Source: Actinomycetota bacterium (GTDB taxonomy: Bacteria > Actinomycetota > Thermoleophilia > Solirubrobacterales > Solirubrobacteraceae). Taken from it: a stretch of DNA of 64,000 nucleotides. Both the position numbers and the translations under genes were made by a program. The stretch covers positions 248,001 to 312,000 of the forward strand of contig VAXW01000003.1 in assembly GCA_005884115.1 (NCBI GenBank), read 5' to 3'. Below the pieces are notes generated by a model, which was not told the DNA's origin, searched no databases, and worked only from the letters and a program-made list of their open reading frames with translations. Shown here piece by piece: positions 44,959 to 56,133 of the stretch; the stretch's first letter is position 1; each line of letters starts with the position of its first letter.

Positions 44959-47667
44959 ATGATGAGCTCGGATGAGATCCGCGAGCGTTACCTGGCGTTC
45001 TTCGAGGAGCACGGGCACGTGCGCATCCCCTCGGCTTCGCTCGTCCCCTCCGCCCACGACCCCTCGGCGCTGCTCACGGTCGCGGGCATGCATCCCTTGA
45101 AGCCCTACTTCCTCGGTCAGGAGGCTCCGCCGGCCTCGCGCCTTACCAGCTGCCAGAAGGTCTTTCGCTCGGTCGACATCGACAACGTCGGCAACACCGC
45201 CCGGCACCTCACGTTCTTTGAGATGCTCGGCAACTTCTCATTCGGCGACTACTTCAAGCGCGAGGCCATCGAGTTCGCCTGGAAGCTCTCGCGCGAGGTG
45301 TTCGGATTCGCGGCCGAGGACATCTGGGTGACCGTGTTCGAAGGCGACGACGAGCTCGAGCTCGGCCCGGACGAGGAGGCGATCGAGTGCTGGACGGGCG
45401 CTGGCGTGCCGCGCGAGCGGATCGTGCTGTGCCCGCGCTCTGAGAACTTCTGGCAGGCAGGGCCCAGCGGCCCCTGCGGGCCGTGCTCCGAGCTGTATGT
45501 CGACCGGGGGCTCGACCAAGGCAGCGCCGACGATCTCCCCGGGGGCGATAACGACCGCTTCCTCGAGTACTGGAATCTCGTCTTCATGCAGTACGAGCTC
45601 GCGCCCCTCCCCGGCGGCGCGGGCGATCGCGTATCAGCGATCGCGGCGCCGCTCCTAAAGCCCCTCCCGGCCAAGAACATCGACACTGGCCTCGGCCTCA
45701 ACCGCATGGCGGCGATCCTGCAGGAGCAGCCCTCGGTGTTCGAGACCGACCAGTTCCTGCCGCTGGTTGAGCTCGGCGAGGAGCTCTCTGGCCGCCGCTA
45801 CGGGGAGGCCTTCGCGGTCGATCGGGCGCTGCGCATACTCGCCGACCACGCGCGCGCGATGACGTTCCTGCTCGCAGACGGCGTCGTGCCCTCCAACGAG
45901 GAGCGCGGCTACGTCCTGCGCCGCGTCATGCGCCGCGCGATCATGCAGGCTCGCAACCTCGATCTCAAGGAGGGCTTCCTCAACCGCTACGCCGAGCGCG
46001 TGCGCGAGCTGATGGGCGCCGTATACCCCGAGCTCTCCGAACAGCAGAGCGTGATCGAGAACTGGCTCTCCTCCGAAGAGGAGGCGTTCGGACGCACGCT
46101 GCAGCAGGGGGTCGCCGCGCTGCAGCAGCTGATCGAGCGGGCGCGCGAGACAGGTAGCTCGAGCGTGGCGGCGAGCGAGGTCTTCCGCCTGCATGACACG
46201 TTCGGCTTTCCCTACGAGCTCACGCGCGAGCTGCTCGCCGGCGAGGAGCTCTCGATCGAGGGCGACTTCGAGACGCTGATGGACGAGCAGCGCGCGCGCA
46301 GCAGGGCCGGCGCTGCCGCCGACGGGCGCGGCAGCTCCGACGGACTCTCCGGCGAGCGCGCCGCCGCCAGCGCGTTCGTCGGGCAGAGCGGCTTCGTGAC
46401 CCGCTTCACGGGCTACGAGAGCGAGCGCCAGCGCACCACGGTCGGCGCCGTGGTCGAAGCCGACGGCGGCTACCTGGTCAAGCTCGCCGAGTCGCCCTTC
46501 TACGCCGCCGGAGGCGGCCAGGTGGCGGACGTCGGCACGATCGAATGCGAGCAGGGCGACTGTCGCGCGCGCGTACGCGACGTCTACCGTCTAGCCGAGG
46601 ACCAGGCCTTGGCGGTCGTCGTGGAGCAGGGCACGCTGCGCGTGGGCGAGCCGGTGGTGGCGCAGGTCGACCACGCGGCGCGCCATGCGACCGAATGCAA
46701 CCACACGGCCACGCACCTGCTGCAGGCGGCGCTGCGCAAGCGCCTCGGCAGCCACGTGCGCCAGGCCGGCTCCTACGTCGGCCCCGACAAGCTGCGCTTC
46801 GACTTCAGTCATTCACGCGCGCTCTCCGAGCAGGAGCTGCGCGAGGTCGAGGACCAGGTCAACGAGTGGATCGCGCGCAACGATCCCGTGCGGCCGATCA
46901 CGACGACGCTCGAGGAGGCCAAGCGCTTGGGCGCGATGGCGCTGTTCGGCGAAAAGTACGGAGACGTCGTGCGCATGGTCGAGATCGCGGACGGCGACTA
47001 CTCGCGCGAGCTGTGCGGCGGCACGCACGTGCGCTCCACCGGCGAGATCGGCGCCATGCGGATCCTCAGCGAGACCTCGAGCGCAGCCAACGTCAGGCGC
47101 ATCGAGGCGCTCACCGGTCCCGCCGCGATCGAGTTGCTTCGCGAGCATGACCGCCTGCTAAATGAGGTTGCGCGGGCGCTGCGCAGCCAGCCGCGCGACG
47201 CGCCCGAGGTGGCGGCCGAACACGAGCGCGAGCGGCGCGAGCTGCAGAAGCAGCTGCAGAGCTCCCGTGCCGGCGGCGGGGCGGGGGACGAGGCGCTCGA
47301 CATCGAAGCGCTCGCCGCGCAAGCTCGCGAGCACGACGGCGCCACCGTGCTCGCCGCCCGCGTGCAGGTCGGCGATGGCAAGGCTCTGCTCGATGTCGCC
47401 GACCGCCTCAAGGGCAAGCTCGCCGAGGCTGCCATAGCGCTCGGAACCGCGAGCGAGGGCCGCGCGCACCTGCTCGTCAGCGTCGCGCCCGCGCTGGTCT
47501 CGCGCGGGGTGCGCGCGGGCGCGATCGTGAAGGCGGCCGCAGAGGTCGTGGGCGGCGGCGGCGGAGGCAGGGACACGCTCGCTCAAGCCGGCGGGCGCGA
47601 GCCCGAGAAGCTCGACGCCGCGCTCGAAAAGGCCGAAGCGGCGATCCTCTCCGCGCTCGACACCTGA
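44959..47667 (+). CDS. alaS: Alanyl-tRNA synthetase
   Basis: ERYLAFFEEHGHVRIPSASLVP, NVGNTARHLTFFEMLGNFSFGDYFK, CNHTATHLLQAALRKRLG, LCGGTHVRSTGEIG. Confidence 0.97.
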   Translation: MMSSDEIRERYLAFFEEHGHVRIPSASLVPSAHDPSALLTVAGMHPLKPYFLGQEAPPASRLTSCQKVFRSVDIDNVGNTARHLTFFEMLGNFSFGDYFKREAIEFAWKLSREVFGFAAEDIWVTVFEGDDELELGPDEEAIECWTGAGVPRERIVLCPRSENFWQAGPSGPCGPCSELYVDRGLDQGSADDLPGGDNDRFLEYWNLVFMQYELAPLPGGAGDRVSAIAAPLLKPLPAKNIDTGLGLNRMAAILQEQPSVFETDQFLPLVELGEELSGRRYGEAFAVDRALRILADHARAMTFLLADGVVPSNEERGYVLRRVMRRAIMQARNLDLKEGFLNRYAERVRELMGAVYPELSEQQSVIENWLSSEEEAFGRTLQQGVAALQQLIERARETGSSSVAASEVFRLHDTFGFPYELTRELLAGEELSIEGDFETLMDEQRARSRAGAAADGRGSSDGLSGERAAASAFVGQSGFVTRFTGYESERQRTTVGAVVEADGGYLVKLAESPFYAAGGGQVADVGTIECEQGDCRARVRDVYRLAEDQALAVVVEQGTLRVGEPVVAQVDHAARHATECNHTATHLLQAALRKRLGSHVRQAGSYVGPDKLRFDFSHSRALSEQELREVEDQVNEWIARNDPVRPITTTLEEAKRLGAMALFGEKYGDVVRMVEIADGDYSRELCGGTHVRSTGEIGAMRILSETSSAANVRRIEALTGPAAIELLREHDRLLNEVARALRSQPRDAPEVAAEHERERRELQKQLQSSRAGGGAGDEALDIEALAAQAREHDGATVLAARVQVGDGKALLDVADRLKGKLAEAAIALGTASEGRAHLLVSVAPALVSRGVRAGAIVKAAAEVVGGGGGGRDTLAQAGGREPEKLDAALEKAEAAILSALDT

Positions 47668-48065
47668 TGCGCGTGCTGGCGCTCGACTACGGCAGCGCAC
47701 GCTGCGGGTGCGCGCTCAGCGATCCCAGCGGCACGATCGTGACCCCGATCGCCGCCGTGCCCCGCCCGGGGAGCAAGCGCGGGCTGCAGGCGCTCGCTCA
47801 GATCGCGCGCGAGCGCGAGGTCGAGCGGGTGCTCGTCGGGCTGCCGCTTTCGCTGCGCGGATCGGACACGGCGCAGACGCGCGAGACGCGCGCGTTCGCG
47901 CGAGCGCTCGCGCGGGCGCTGGGGTCGTCGGTGCCGGTCGAGATGCACGACGAGCGCTTCACCACCCGCATCGCCTCGCGCATGGAGGGCGCGTTCAACT
48001 CCAGCGAGGACTCGCGCGCGGCCGCGCTGCTGCTCGAAAGCTGGCTGGCCCGCGCCAGCCGCTAG
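47667..48065 (+). CDS. ruvX: Holliday junction resolvase-like YqgF/RuvX
   Basis: LALDYGSARCGCALSDPSGTIVTPIAAV, VLVGLPLSLRGSD, DERFTTRIA. Confidence 0.88.
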   Translation: MRVLALDYGSARCGCALSDPSGTIVTPIAAVPRPGSKRGLQALAQIAREREVERVLVGLPLSLRGSDTAQTRETRAFARALARALGSSVPVEMHDERFTTRIASRMEGAFNSSEDSRAAALLLESWLARASR

Positions 48066-48073
48066 CGCCGCTC

Positions 48074-49270
48074 GTGTCCGCCGGAAGCCAAGGACCGCGC
48101 AGGCGCATTTCCGGTGATCGCCAGCGCGAGCGCCAGCTGCGCGACCGCCGCCGCCTGGGAGCGACGCGGGCGCACGTGAGCCATCGCCCGCCGCCGGGCG
48201 CGTTCACCCGTCGGCGCATCGCCGCCGCCGCAGCGCTGATCGCCGCCGGACTGCTCGCGTGGTTCCTCGTGGCGCTGTTTCAGCCCTTCGCCGGCCCCGG
48301 CAGCGGACGCGTGATCGTGGAGATCCCCAAGGGCGCGAGCGCCAGCCGGATCGGATCGATCCTGGCAAAGGACGGTGTTGTGCCGTCGGGCCTGCTGTTC
48401 GACCTGCGGGCGCTGCTCGGGGGCAAGCGGGGCGAGCTTCACTCCGGCCGCTACGAGCTGCGCCGCAACATGAGCTACGCCGCGGCCATCGACGCGCTCT
48501 CAAAGCCGCCGCCCGCGGCCATCATCGAGCGCGTCGTGATCCCCGAGGGCTTCACGCGCACGCAGATCGCCGCGCTCGCCCGCACCGACTACCTCTCCGG
48601 CGACTACCTCGCCGCCTCGCGGCGCTCGCGGCAGCTGGACTACAAGCGCTACGGAGTGCCTGCCGGGACGAGCAGCCTCGAAGGGTTCCTGTTCCCCGCG
48701 ACCTATGAAATGACTGCCGGCGCTCCCGCCAGCCGGCTCGTGAGCGAGCAGCTGCTCGCCTTTCGCGAGCGCTTCTCAGCGGCGTTGAGGAGTCGCGCGC
48801 GCTCTCTCGGGCTCACCCCGTATGAGCTGTTGACGGTCGCCTCGATGGTCGAGCGCGAGGCCAAGGTTCCCGCCGACAGGCCACGCATCGCCGCCGTCAT
48901 CTACAACCGGCTGCGCCGCGGCATGCTCCTCGGGGTGGACGCGACGGTCTACTACGCGATCGAGCTGCAGAGGGGGATCGCGACCTACACCGGCCCGCTC
49001 AGCGCCTCGCTGCTGCGCATCGACTCGCCGTATAACACGCGCACGCACAAGGGTCTTCCTCCCACACCCATCTCCAACCCGGGGCTGGCGTCGATCGAAG
49101 CCGCGGCGCGGCCGGCACGCGTCCCCTACCTCTACTACGTGGCCGCCGCCGACGGTTGCGGCGAGCACGTCTTCTCCAGCACCTACGCGCGCTTCCAGGC
49201 GGACGTCGCGGCCTACGATGCCGCCGTGAGGCGCAACCACGGCCAGCCCCCCACGTGCACGAAGAGATGA
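48074..49270 (+). CDS. mltG: Endolytic murein transglycosylase MltG
   Basis: TM + LysM-like; LEGFLFPATYEM, LTVASMVEREAKVPADRPRIAAVIYNRL, DSPYNTRTHKGLPPTPISNPGLASIEAA. Confidence 0.92.
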   Translation: MSAGSQGPRRRISGDRQRERQLRDRRRLGATRAHVSHRPPPGAFTRRRIAAAAALIAAGLLAWFLVALFQPFAGPGSGRVIVEIPKGASASRIGSILAKDGVVPSGLLFDLRALLGGKRGELHSGRYELRRNMSYAAAIDALSKPPPAAIIERVVIPEGFTRTQIAALARTDYLSGDYLAASRRSRQLDYKRYGVPAGTSSLEGFLFPATYEMTAGAPASRLVSEQLLAFRERFSAALRSRARSLGLTPYELLTVASMVEREAKVPADRPRIAAVIYNRLRRGMLLGVDATVYYAIELQRGIATYTGPLSASLLRIDSPYNTRTHKGLPPTPISNPGLASIEAAARPARVPYLYYVAAADGCGEHVFSSTYARFQADVAAYDAAVRRNHGQPPTCTKR

Positions 49271-50160
49271 TGCAGGACGGGGCGAGCAGGTGCCGGCTCG
49301 GCGTGCTCGGCTGGCCCGTCGCGCACAGCCGCTCGCCCGCCATGCACAACGCGGCCCTCGCGTTCCTCGGCATGGATGCGTGGAGCTACCAGCGCCTGCC
49401 CGTGCCGCCTGCTCTGTTCGAGCAGACGGCGAGAGCGCTCGCGCAGTCGGGCTTTCGCGGCGCGAACGTAACCGTCCCCCACAAGGAGGCGGCCCTCGCT
49501 CTGGCCGACAGCGCCAGCGCGAGCGCTGAAGAAATCGGGGCGGCCAACACGCTCACGTTCGGCGACGACGGCTCAGTGGCCGCCGAGAACACCGACGCCC
49601 CGGGACTGCTCGCGGCGCTCGAGCTCTCCCCGCGGGGGATGAGCGCGCAGATCCTCGGCGCCGGGGGAAGCGCGCGCGCAGCGGCCTGGGCCCTGCGCGA
49701 GGCGGGCGCCCGCGAGGTGAAAGTGTGGAACCGCACGCCCGCGCGCGCCGACGCCCTCGCACGAGAGCTCCTGGTGCAGTCCGTGCCCGAGCCTCGCGCC
49801 GCCGATCTGCTCATCAACTGCACCTCAGTGGGGCTCTTAGGGCCCCCGTCCGGCTCCGAAGGCGCCAGCGGCCTAGAACCCTCGGCCACTGACGTCGCGG
49901 AGCTCAACCAACTCGCGCTGACGTTCGATCTGGTCGGTGAGTACTCGCATGTCATCGACCTGGTTTATGGGAGTGGACCGACCGCGCTGGTTGCCGCCGC
50001 GCGCCGTGCCGGCGCGCGCGCGCTCGACGGCCTCGAGGTGCTGGTCGCCCAGGGCGCGCTCAGCTTCGAAACGTGGACCGGCCGCAGCGCGCCCGTCGAA
50101 GTCATGCGGCACGCAGCCCGCGCCGAGCTCGGCCGCGGCGACGCACTCACGCGGCCCTAG
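49267..50160 (+). CDS. aroE: Shikimate dehydrogenase
   Basis: LGVLGWPVAHSRSPAMHNAALA, GANVTVPHKEAAL, GAANTLTF, NTDAPGLLAAL, GAGGSARAAAWAL. Confidence 0.93.
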   Translation: MMQDGASRCRLGVLGWPVAHSRSPAMHNAALAFLGMDAWSYQRLPVPPALFEQTARALAQSGFRGANVTVPHKEAALALADSASASAEEIGAANTLTFGDDGSVAAENTDAPGLLAALELSPRGMSAQILGAGGSARAAAWALREAGAREVKVWNRTPARADALARELLVQSVPEPRAADLLINCTSVGLLGPPSGSEGASGLEPSATDVAELNQLALTFDLVGEYSHVIDLVYGSGPTALVAAARRAGARALDGLEVLVAQGALSFETWTGRSAPVEVMRHAARAELGRGDALTRP

Positions 50161-50214
50161 CGGCGCTCGCCAGCCTGCGACGAGCGCGCACGTCGGCGCC
50201 AGTCGGGAGCCAAG

Positions 50215-52206
<1,992 letters not shown>

Positions 52207-52301
52207 TGCGCTGAGGCCGAACTGGACAGTCGCTCAAATTTTCGTCCAGTCGCGGCGCGCAAACTCGGCGCGCCCAGTGCGGGGGGTCGATGGGCGGGAC
52301 T

Positions 52302-53399
52302 ATGGACATCGATTTCGCCGATCTGCTCATGGAAGTCGTCTCACGCCGGGCCTCCGACCTGCACCTGACGGCAGGCTCGCGCCCGGTCGTCCGCGTCCGC
52401 GGCCGTCTTACGAGGCTTGAGGAGTACCCCAAGCTGACCCCCAGCGACACGCGCGAGATCGTGTACTCGATCCTGACCGGAGACCAGCGCCAGCGCCTCG
52501 AGACGGACTGGCAGTTCGACTTCGCCTACTCGATCCCTGGCCACGCGCGCTTCCGCGTCAACGCCTACTTCCAGCGCGGCGCGCTCGGTGCCGCGTTCCG
52601 CCTCATCCCGTACGGGCTCAGCTCGATCGAGGAGCTGGGGCTGCCCGCCGCGGTGCACGAGTTCACCAGGCGCCCGCGCGGCTTCGTGCTCGTGACCGGG
52701 CCCACGGGCTCGGGCAAGTCCACCTCGCTCGCCGCGATGATCGACGAGATCAACAACACGCGCGAGGAGCACATCATGACGATCGAGGACCCGATCGAGT
52801 TCCTGCACTCGCACAAGAAGTGCATGGTCAACCAGCGCGAGCTGGGCTCCGACGCGCAGAGCTTCGCCGATGCGCTGAAGGCGGCATTGCGCCAGGACCC
52901 CGACATCATCCTCGTGGGCGAGATGCGCGACCTCGAGACGATCTCCACCGCGCTGACAGCCGCCGAGACGGGGCATCTGGTGTTCGCCACGCTGCATACG
53001 CAGGACACCGCCCAGACGATCGACCGCATCATCGACGTCTTCCCCGCTCACCAGCAGGGGCAGGTGCGCGTGCAGCTGTCGGTGGCCCTGCAGGGGATCA
53101 TGACCCAGCAGCTGCTGCCCACCGCCGACGGCGCAGGGCGAGTGGTGGCGACCGAGGTCCTGGTCCCCAACCCGGCCGTGCGCAACCTGATCCGCGAGGG
53201 CAAGACGCACCAGATCTACTCGGTGCTGCAGACCAGCTCTTCGGTAGGCATGCAGACGATGGACGCCTCGCTCGCCACGCTCGTGCGCCAGGGCAAGATC
53301 ACCCAGAAGCTCGCCGAAGCTCGCTCCTCGACGCCGGAGGAGCTGCGCCGCCTGCTCGGGGCCGAACGCCTTGAGATGGGCCAGCAGGTCGCCGCGTAG
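52302..53399 (+). CDS. pilT: Type IV pilus retraction ATPase PilT
   Basis: RASDLHLTAGSRPVVRVRG, VTGPTGSGKSTSLAAMID, RQDPDIILVGEMRDLETI, HTQDTAQTIDRIIDVFPAHQQ. Confidence 0.95.
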   Translation: MDIDFADLLMEVVSRRASDLHLTAGSRPVVRVRGRLTRLEEYPKLTPSDTREIVYSILTGDQRQRLETDWQFDFAYSIPGHARFRVNAYFQRGALGAAFRLIPYGLSSIEELGLPAAVHEFTRRPRGFVLVTGPTGSGKSTSLAAMIDEINNTREEHIMTIEDPIEFLHSHKKCMVNQRELGSDAQSFADALKAALRQDPDIILVGEMRDLETISTALTAAETGHLVFATLHTQDTAQTIDRIIDVFPAHQQGQVRVQLSVALQGIMTQQLLPTADGAGRVVATEVLVPNPAVRNLIREGKTHQIYSVLQTSSSVGMQTMDASLATLVRQGKITQKLAEARSSTPEELRRLLGAERLEMGQQVAA

Positions 53400-53414
53400 A
53401 GGCGCCGAGGCGAG

Positions 53415-54623
53415 ATGAGCACCTACGTCTTCAAAGCGATGGACCTCACCGGGGTCAAGGCCCACGGCGAGGTCGAGGCCGACTCCAAGCAGGCCGTCTC
53501 CGACCAGCTCAAGCAGCGCGGCCTAATCGTCCTCGACATCTCAGACAAGCACAGCTCGCGCGAGATCGAGCTGTCGTTCATGAAGCGCGTCAAGGCGAAC
53601 GAACTGGCCATCTTCTCCCGCCAGCTCTCGACCATGATCACCGCCGGCATGAGCATCCTGCGCTCGCTGTATGTGCTCGAGGTCCAGACCGAGGGGAAGT
53701 TCCTCAAAGAAACGATCGTGGCCGTGCGCAAAGACGTCGAGGCGGGCCTCTCCCTGAGCGCGGCGATGGAGCGCCACCCCAAGGTGTTCAGCCCGCTGTT
53801 CGTCGCCATGGCGCAGGCAGGGGAGCTGGGAGGCGTGCTCGAGAGCTCGCTCATACGGGTCGCAGACCAGCTCGAGAAGGACGCCTCGCTGCGCCGCCAG
53901 ATCAAATCGGCCATGATCTATCCCGCGCTCGTCATCACCTTCGCCGTTGGCGTGATGATGGCCCTGGTCGCGTTCCTGGTGCCCGTGTTCGAGGGCGTCT
54001 TCAAGCAGTTCGGCGGGCACCTGCCTGGGATCACACAGGTCTCGGTGGGCCTCTCGCACGCCGTGGTCGGCTACTGGTGGCTGATGTTCATCTCCGCGGG
54101 CGGGCTCGCCGTGGCGTTCTTGAAGTGGAAGTCCTCCAGCTGGGGCCGTCCGCAGTGGGACCGCTTCCGGCTGCGCGTCCCGATGAAAATCGGCACGATC
54201 GTCCAGCAGGTCGCCGTGGCGCGCTGGTCGCGCACGTTCGCATCACTCACGAGCGCCGGCGTGCCGCTTCTCCAGGCGCTCGAGATAACCGGCAAAACCG
54301 GGGGCAACGTGACCATCGAGGAGGCGATGGACGGCGTGATCGCCTCCGTCAAGCGAGGTGGAACGATCGCCGCGCCGCTCGCACAGGCCCCCATCTTTCC
54401 CACCATGGTCACGCACATGGTGGGCGTGGGCGAGGAGTCGGGCGCGCTCGATTCGATGCTCGAGAAGATCGCCGAGTTCTACGAGGACCAGGTCGCCGCG
54501 TCGGTCAAGGCGCTGACGTCGATCCTCGAGCCGATCATGATCATTGTCATCGGGTCGATCGTGGGCTTCATCGTGATCTCGATGTACATGCCGCTCTTCA
54601 CGGTCTACAACAACATCAAGTAG
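53415..54623 (+). CDS. pilC: Type IV pilus inner-membrane platform protein PilC
   Basis: AIFSRQLSTMITAGMSILRSLYVLE, MAQAGELGGVLESSLIRVADQLEKD, GEESGALDSMLEKIAEFYEDQV. Confidence 0.95.
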   Translation: MSTYVFKAMDLTGVKAHGEVEADSKQAVSDQLKQRGLIVLDISDKHSSREIELSFMKRVKANELAIFSRQLSTMITAGMSILRSLYVLEVQTEGKFLKETIVAVRKDVEAGLSLSAAMERHPKVFSPLFVAMAQAGELGGVLESSLIRVADQLEKDASLRRQIKSAMIYPALVITFAVGVMMALVAFLVPVFEGVFKQFGGHLPGITQVSVGLSHAVVGYWWLMFISAGGLAVAFLKWKSSSWGRPQWDRFRLRVPMKIGTIVQQVAVARWSRTFASLTSAGVPLLQALEITGKTGGNVTIEEAMDGVIASVKRGGTIAAPLAQAPIFPTMVTHMVGVGEESGALDSMLEKIAEFYEDQVAASVKALTSILEPIMIIVIGSIVGFIVISMYMPLFTVYNNIK

Positions 54624-54639
54624 ACCGCGGCGCCGCGCC

Positions 54640-54921
54640 TCAACCCGGTCGCCGCCGCCGCAGAAGGCGTGCCCGCCGCCGCCCGTCCAGCGCGCGTCTG
54701 GCGCGTCGCCGCCTGCGCTGCTCCTCGCGCGCGTTCTCGCGTTCTTCGCCGAGGCCGATTTCCAGGAAGACCAGCAGCAGGGCCCCCGCGAGGCCGGCGG
54801 AGATCAGCACGATCGTCAGCACTTCGCCCGCCACTCCGCCGACGAGCGCGGCGCACGCAGCCCCCGCGAGGACGAGCGCAGCGGCGAGGGAGAAGGCCGC
54901 CATGCGCACCCGAGGAGGCAC
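54640..54921 (-). CDS. Small two-TM protein with Arg-rich C-terminus, hypothetical
   Basis: MPPRVRMAAFSLAAALVLAGAACAALVGGVAGEVLTIVLISAGLAGALLLVFLEIGLGEERENAREEQRRRRRARR. Confidence 0.55.
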   Translation of the reverse strand: MPPRVRMAAFSLAAALVLAGAACAALVGGVAGEVLTIVLISAGLAGALLLVFLEIGLGEERENAREEQRRRRRARRALDGRRRARLLRRRRPG

Positions 54922-54924
54922 AGC

Positions 54925-56133
54925 TCAACTGCCTTCCTCTCGCGGCTGCGCGGAGGCGCGAGCTTCGATCGAGAGCTCGCGCCCCGACACTGCCAGCGAC
55001 AGGCGGCCATCGAGCAGCTCGAGCAGCTCGGCGCCGACGAGCTCGCGCCTCCACCCGCGCAGCGTGCGCACATCCGCGTCGCCGCGCGTCTCGCGCGAGG
55101 CGGCGAGGAGGAGCTGAAGGTCGGCCCGCGTGGCGAGCAGCTCATGCGCAAGCCCAGCCTCCCTTGCACGCGCCCGCACGAGCGCCTCCGCGAGCGCGAT
55201 CAGCGGCGCGTCCTCCGGCCTCGGCGGCGGGACACGCTGCGCAGGCGGAGCCGAATCGGGTGGTAGCTCGCGCGCCCGCGCAATCACCTCGAGCAGCTGC
55301 TCGGCGCGCCGCGGCCGGTTGCCGGCGCCCGCGCCGCGGATCTGTGCGAGCTCGGCTCTGGAGCTGGGGCCGCGCCTGGCTATCTCCACGAGCGCAGCGT
55401 CGGCGAGCACGCTCGGGACCGGCCGGTCCTCGGCGGCCGCCGTCCGCTCGCGCCAGGCCACGATCTCGCGCGCGACCCGTCGCGCGGAGGCGTTGAGCGT
55501 ACGTATCCGCGGCAGGCGCTCGAAGATCACATCGAGATCGCGCTCGTCGCTTGCCTGCTCCAGCGCCTGGCACTCCTCCCGCGCCCAGGACAGGCGCTCG
55601 AGCGCGCTCAGGCGTCGTTCGAGCTCGGAGGCCAGGGCCAGCAGGTGCACGACGTCCTCGCGCGCGTACGCGAGCTGCTCCGCCGACAGCGGCCGCGCGT
55701 CCCAGCGCGTGAAGCTCGCGCTCTTGCTGACGCGCACGCCGAGGATCTCGGCGAGCAGCGTCTCGTACGAGCACTGCGCGCCAAGGCCCGCGAAGCCGGC
55801 TGCGACCTGCGTGTCGAAGACGTTTCGCACCGACGTGCTGTATCGCCTGCGCAGGAGCGCGATGTCCTGCCGGCCCGCGTGCACGACTATCTGAATGGCG
55901 GGGTCGGCGAGCACGCTCCCCAGGTCCTCGGCTCCGGCCCCGAAGTCGCCGGCGAGCGGATCGATGAGCTCGAGGCGCTCGTCGGTCCCGCTGCGATCCG
56001 GGATCGCGAGCTGGATCAGGCACAGAAGCGTGCGATAGCGGCCCTCACCCATGAACTCGGTGTCCAGGGCGAGCCGCCCCACCGCGCGCGCATCGCGGGC
56101 GAGAGCCCGCCCCATGGCATCCTCCTCGGCCAT
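54925..56133 (-). CDS. rnd: Ribonuclease D
   Basis: LALDTEFMGEGRYRTLLCLIQLA, VVHAGRQDIALLRRRY, VFDTQVAAGFAGLGAQCSYETLL, YAREDVVHLLAL; TAATG overlap with upstream stop. Confidence 0.9.
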   Translation of the reverse strand: MAEEDAMGRALARDARAVGRLALDTEFMGEGRYRTLLCLIQLAIPDRSGTDERLELIDPLAGDFGAGAEDLGSVLADPAIQIVVHAGRQDIALLRRRYSTSVRNVFDTQVAAGFAGLGAQCSYETLLAEILGVRVSKSASFTRWDARPLSAEQLAYAREDVVHLLALASELERRLSALERLSWAREECQALEQASDERDLDVIFERLPRIRTLNASARRVAREIVAWRERTAAAEDRPVPSVLADAALVEIARRGPSSRAELAQIRGAGAGNRPRRAEQLLEVIARARELPPDSAPPAQRVPPPRPEDAPLIALAEALVRARAREAGLAHELLATRADLQLLLAASRETRGDADVRTLRGWRRELVGAELLELLDGRLSLAVSGRELSIEARASAQPREEGS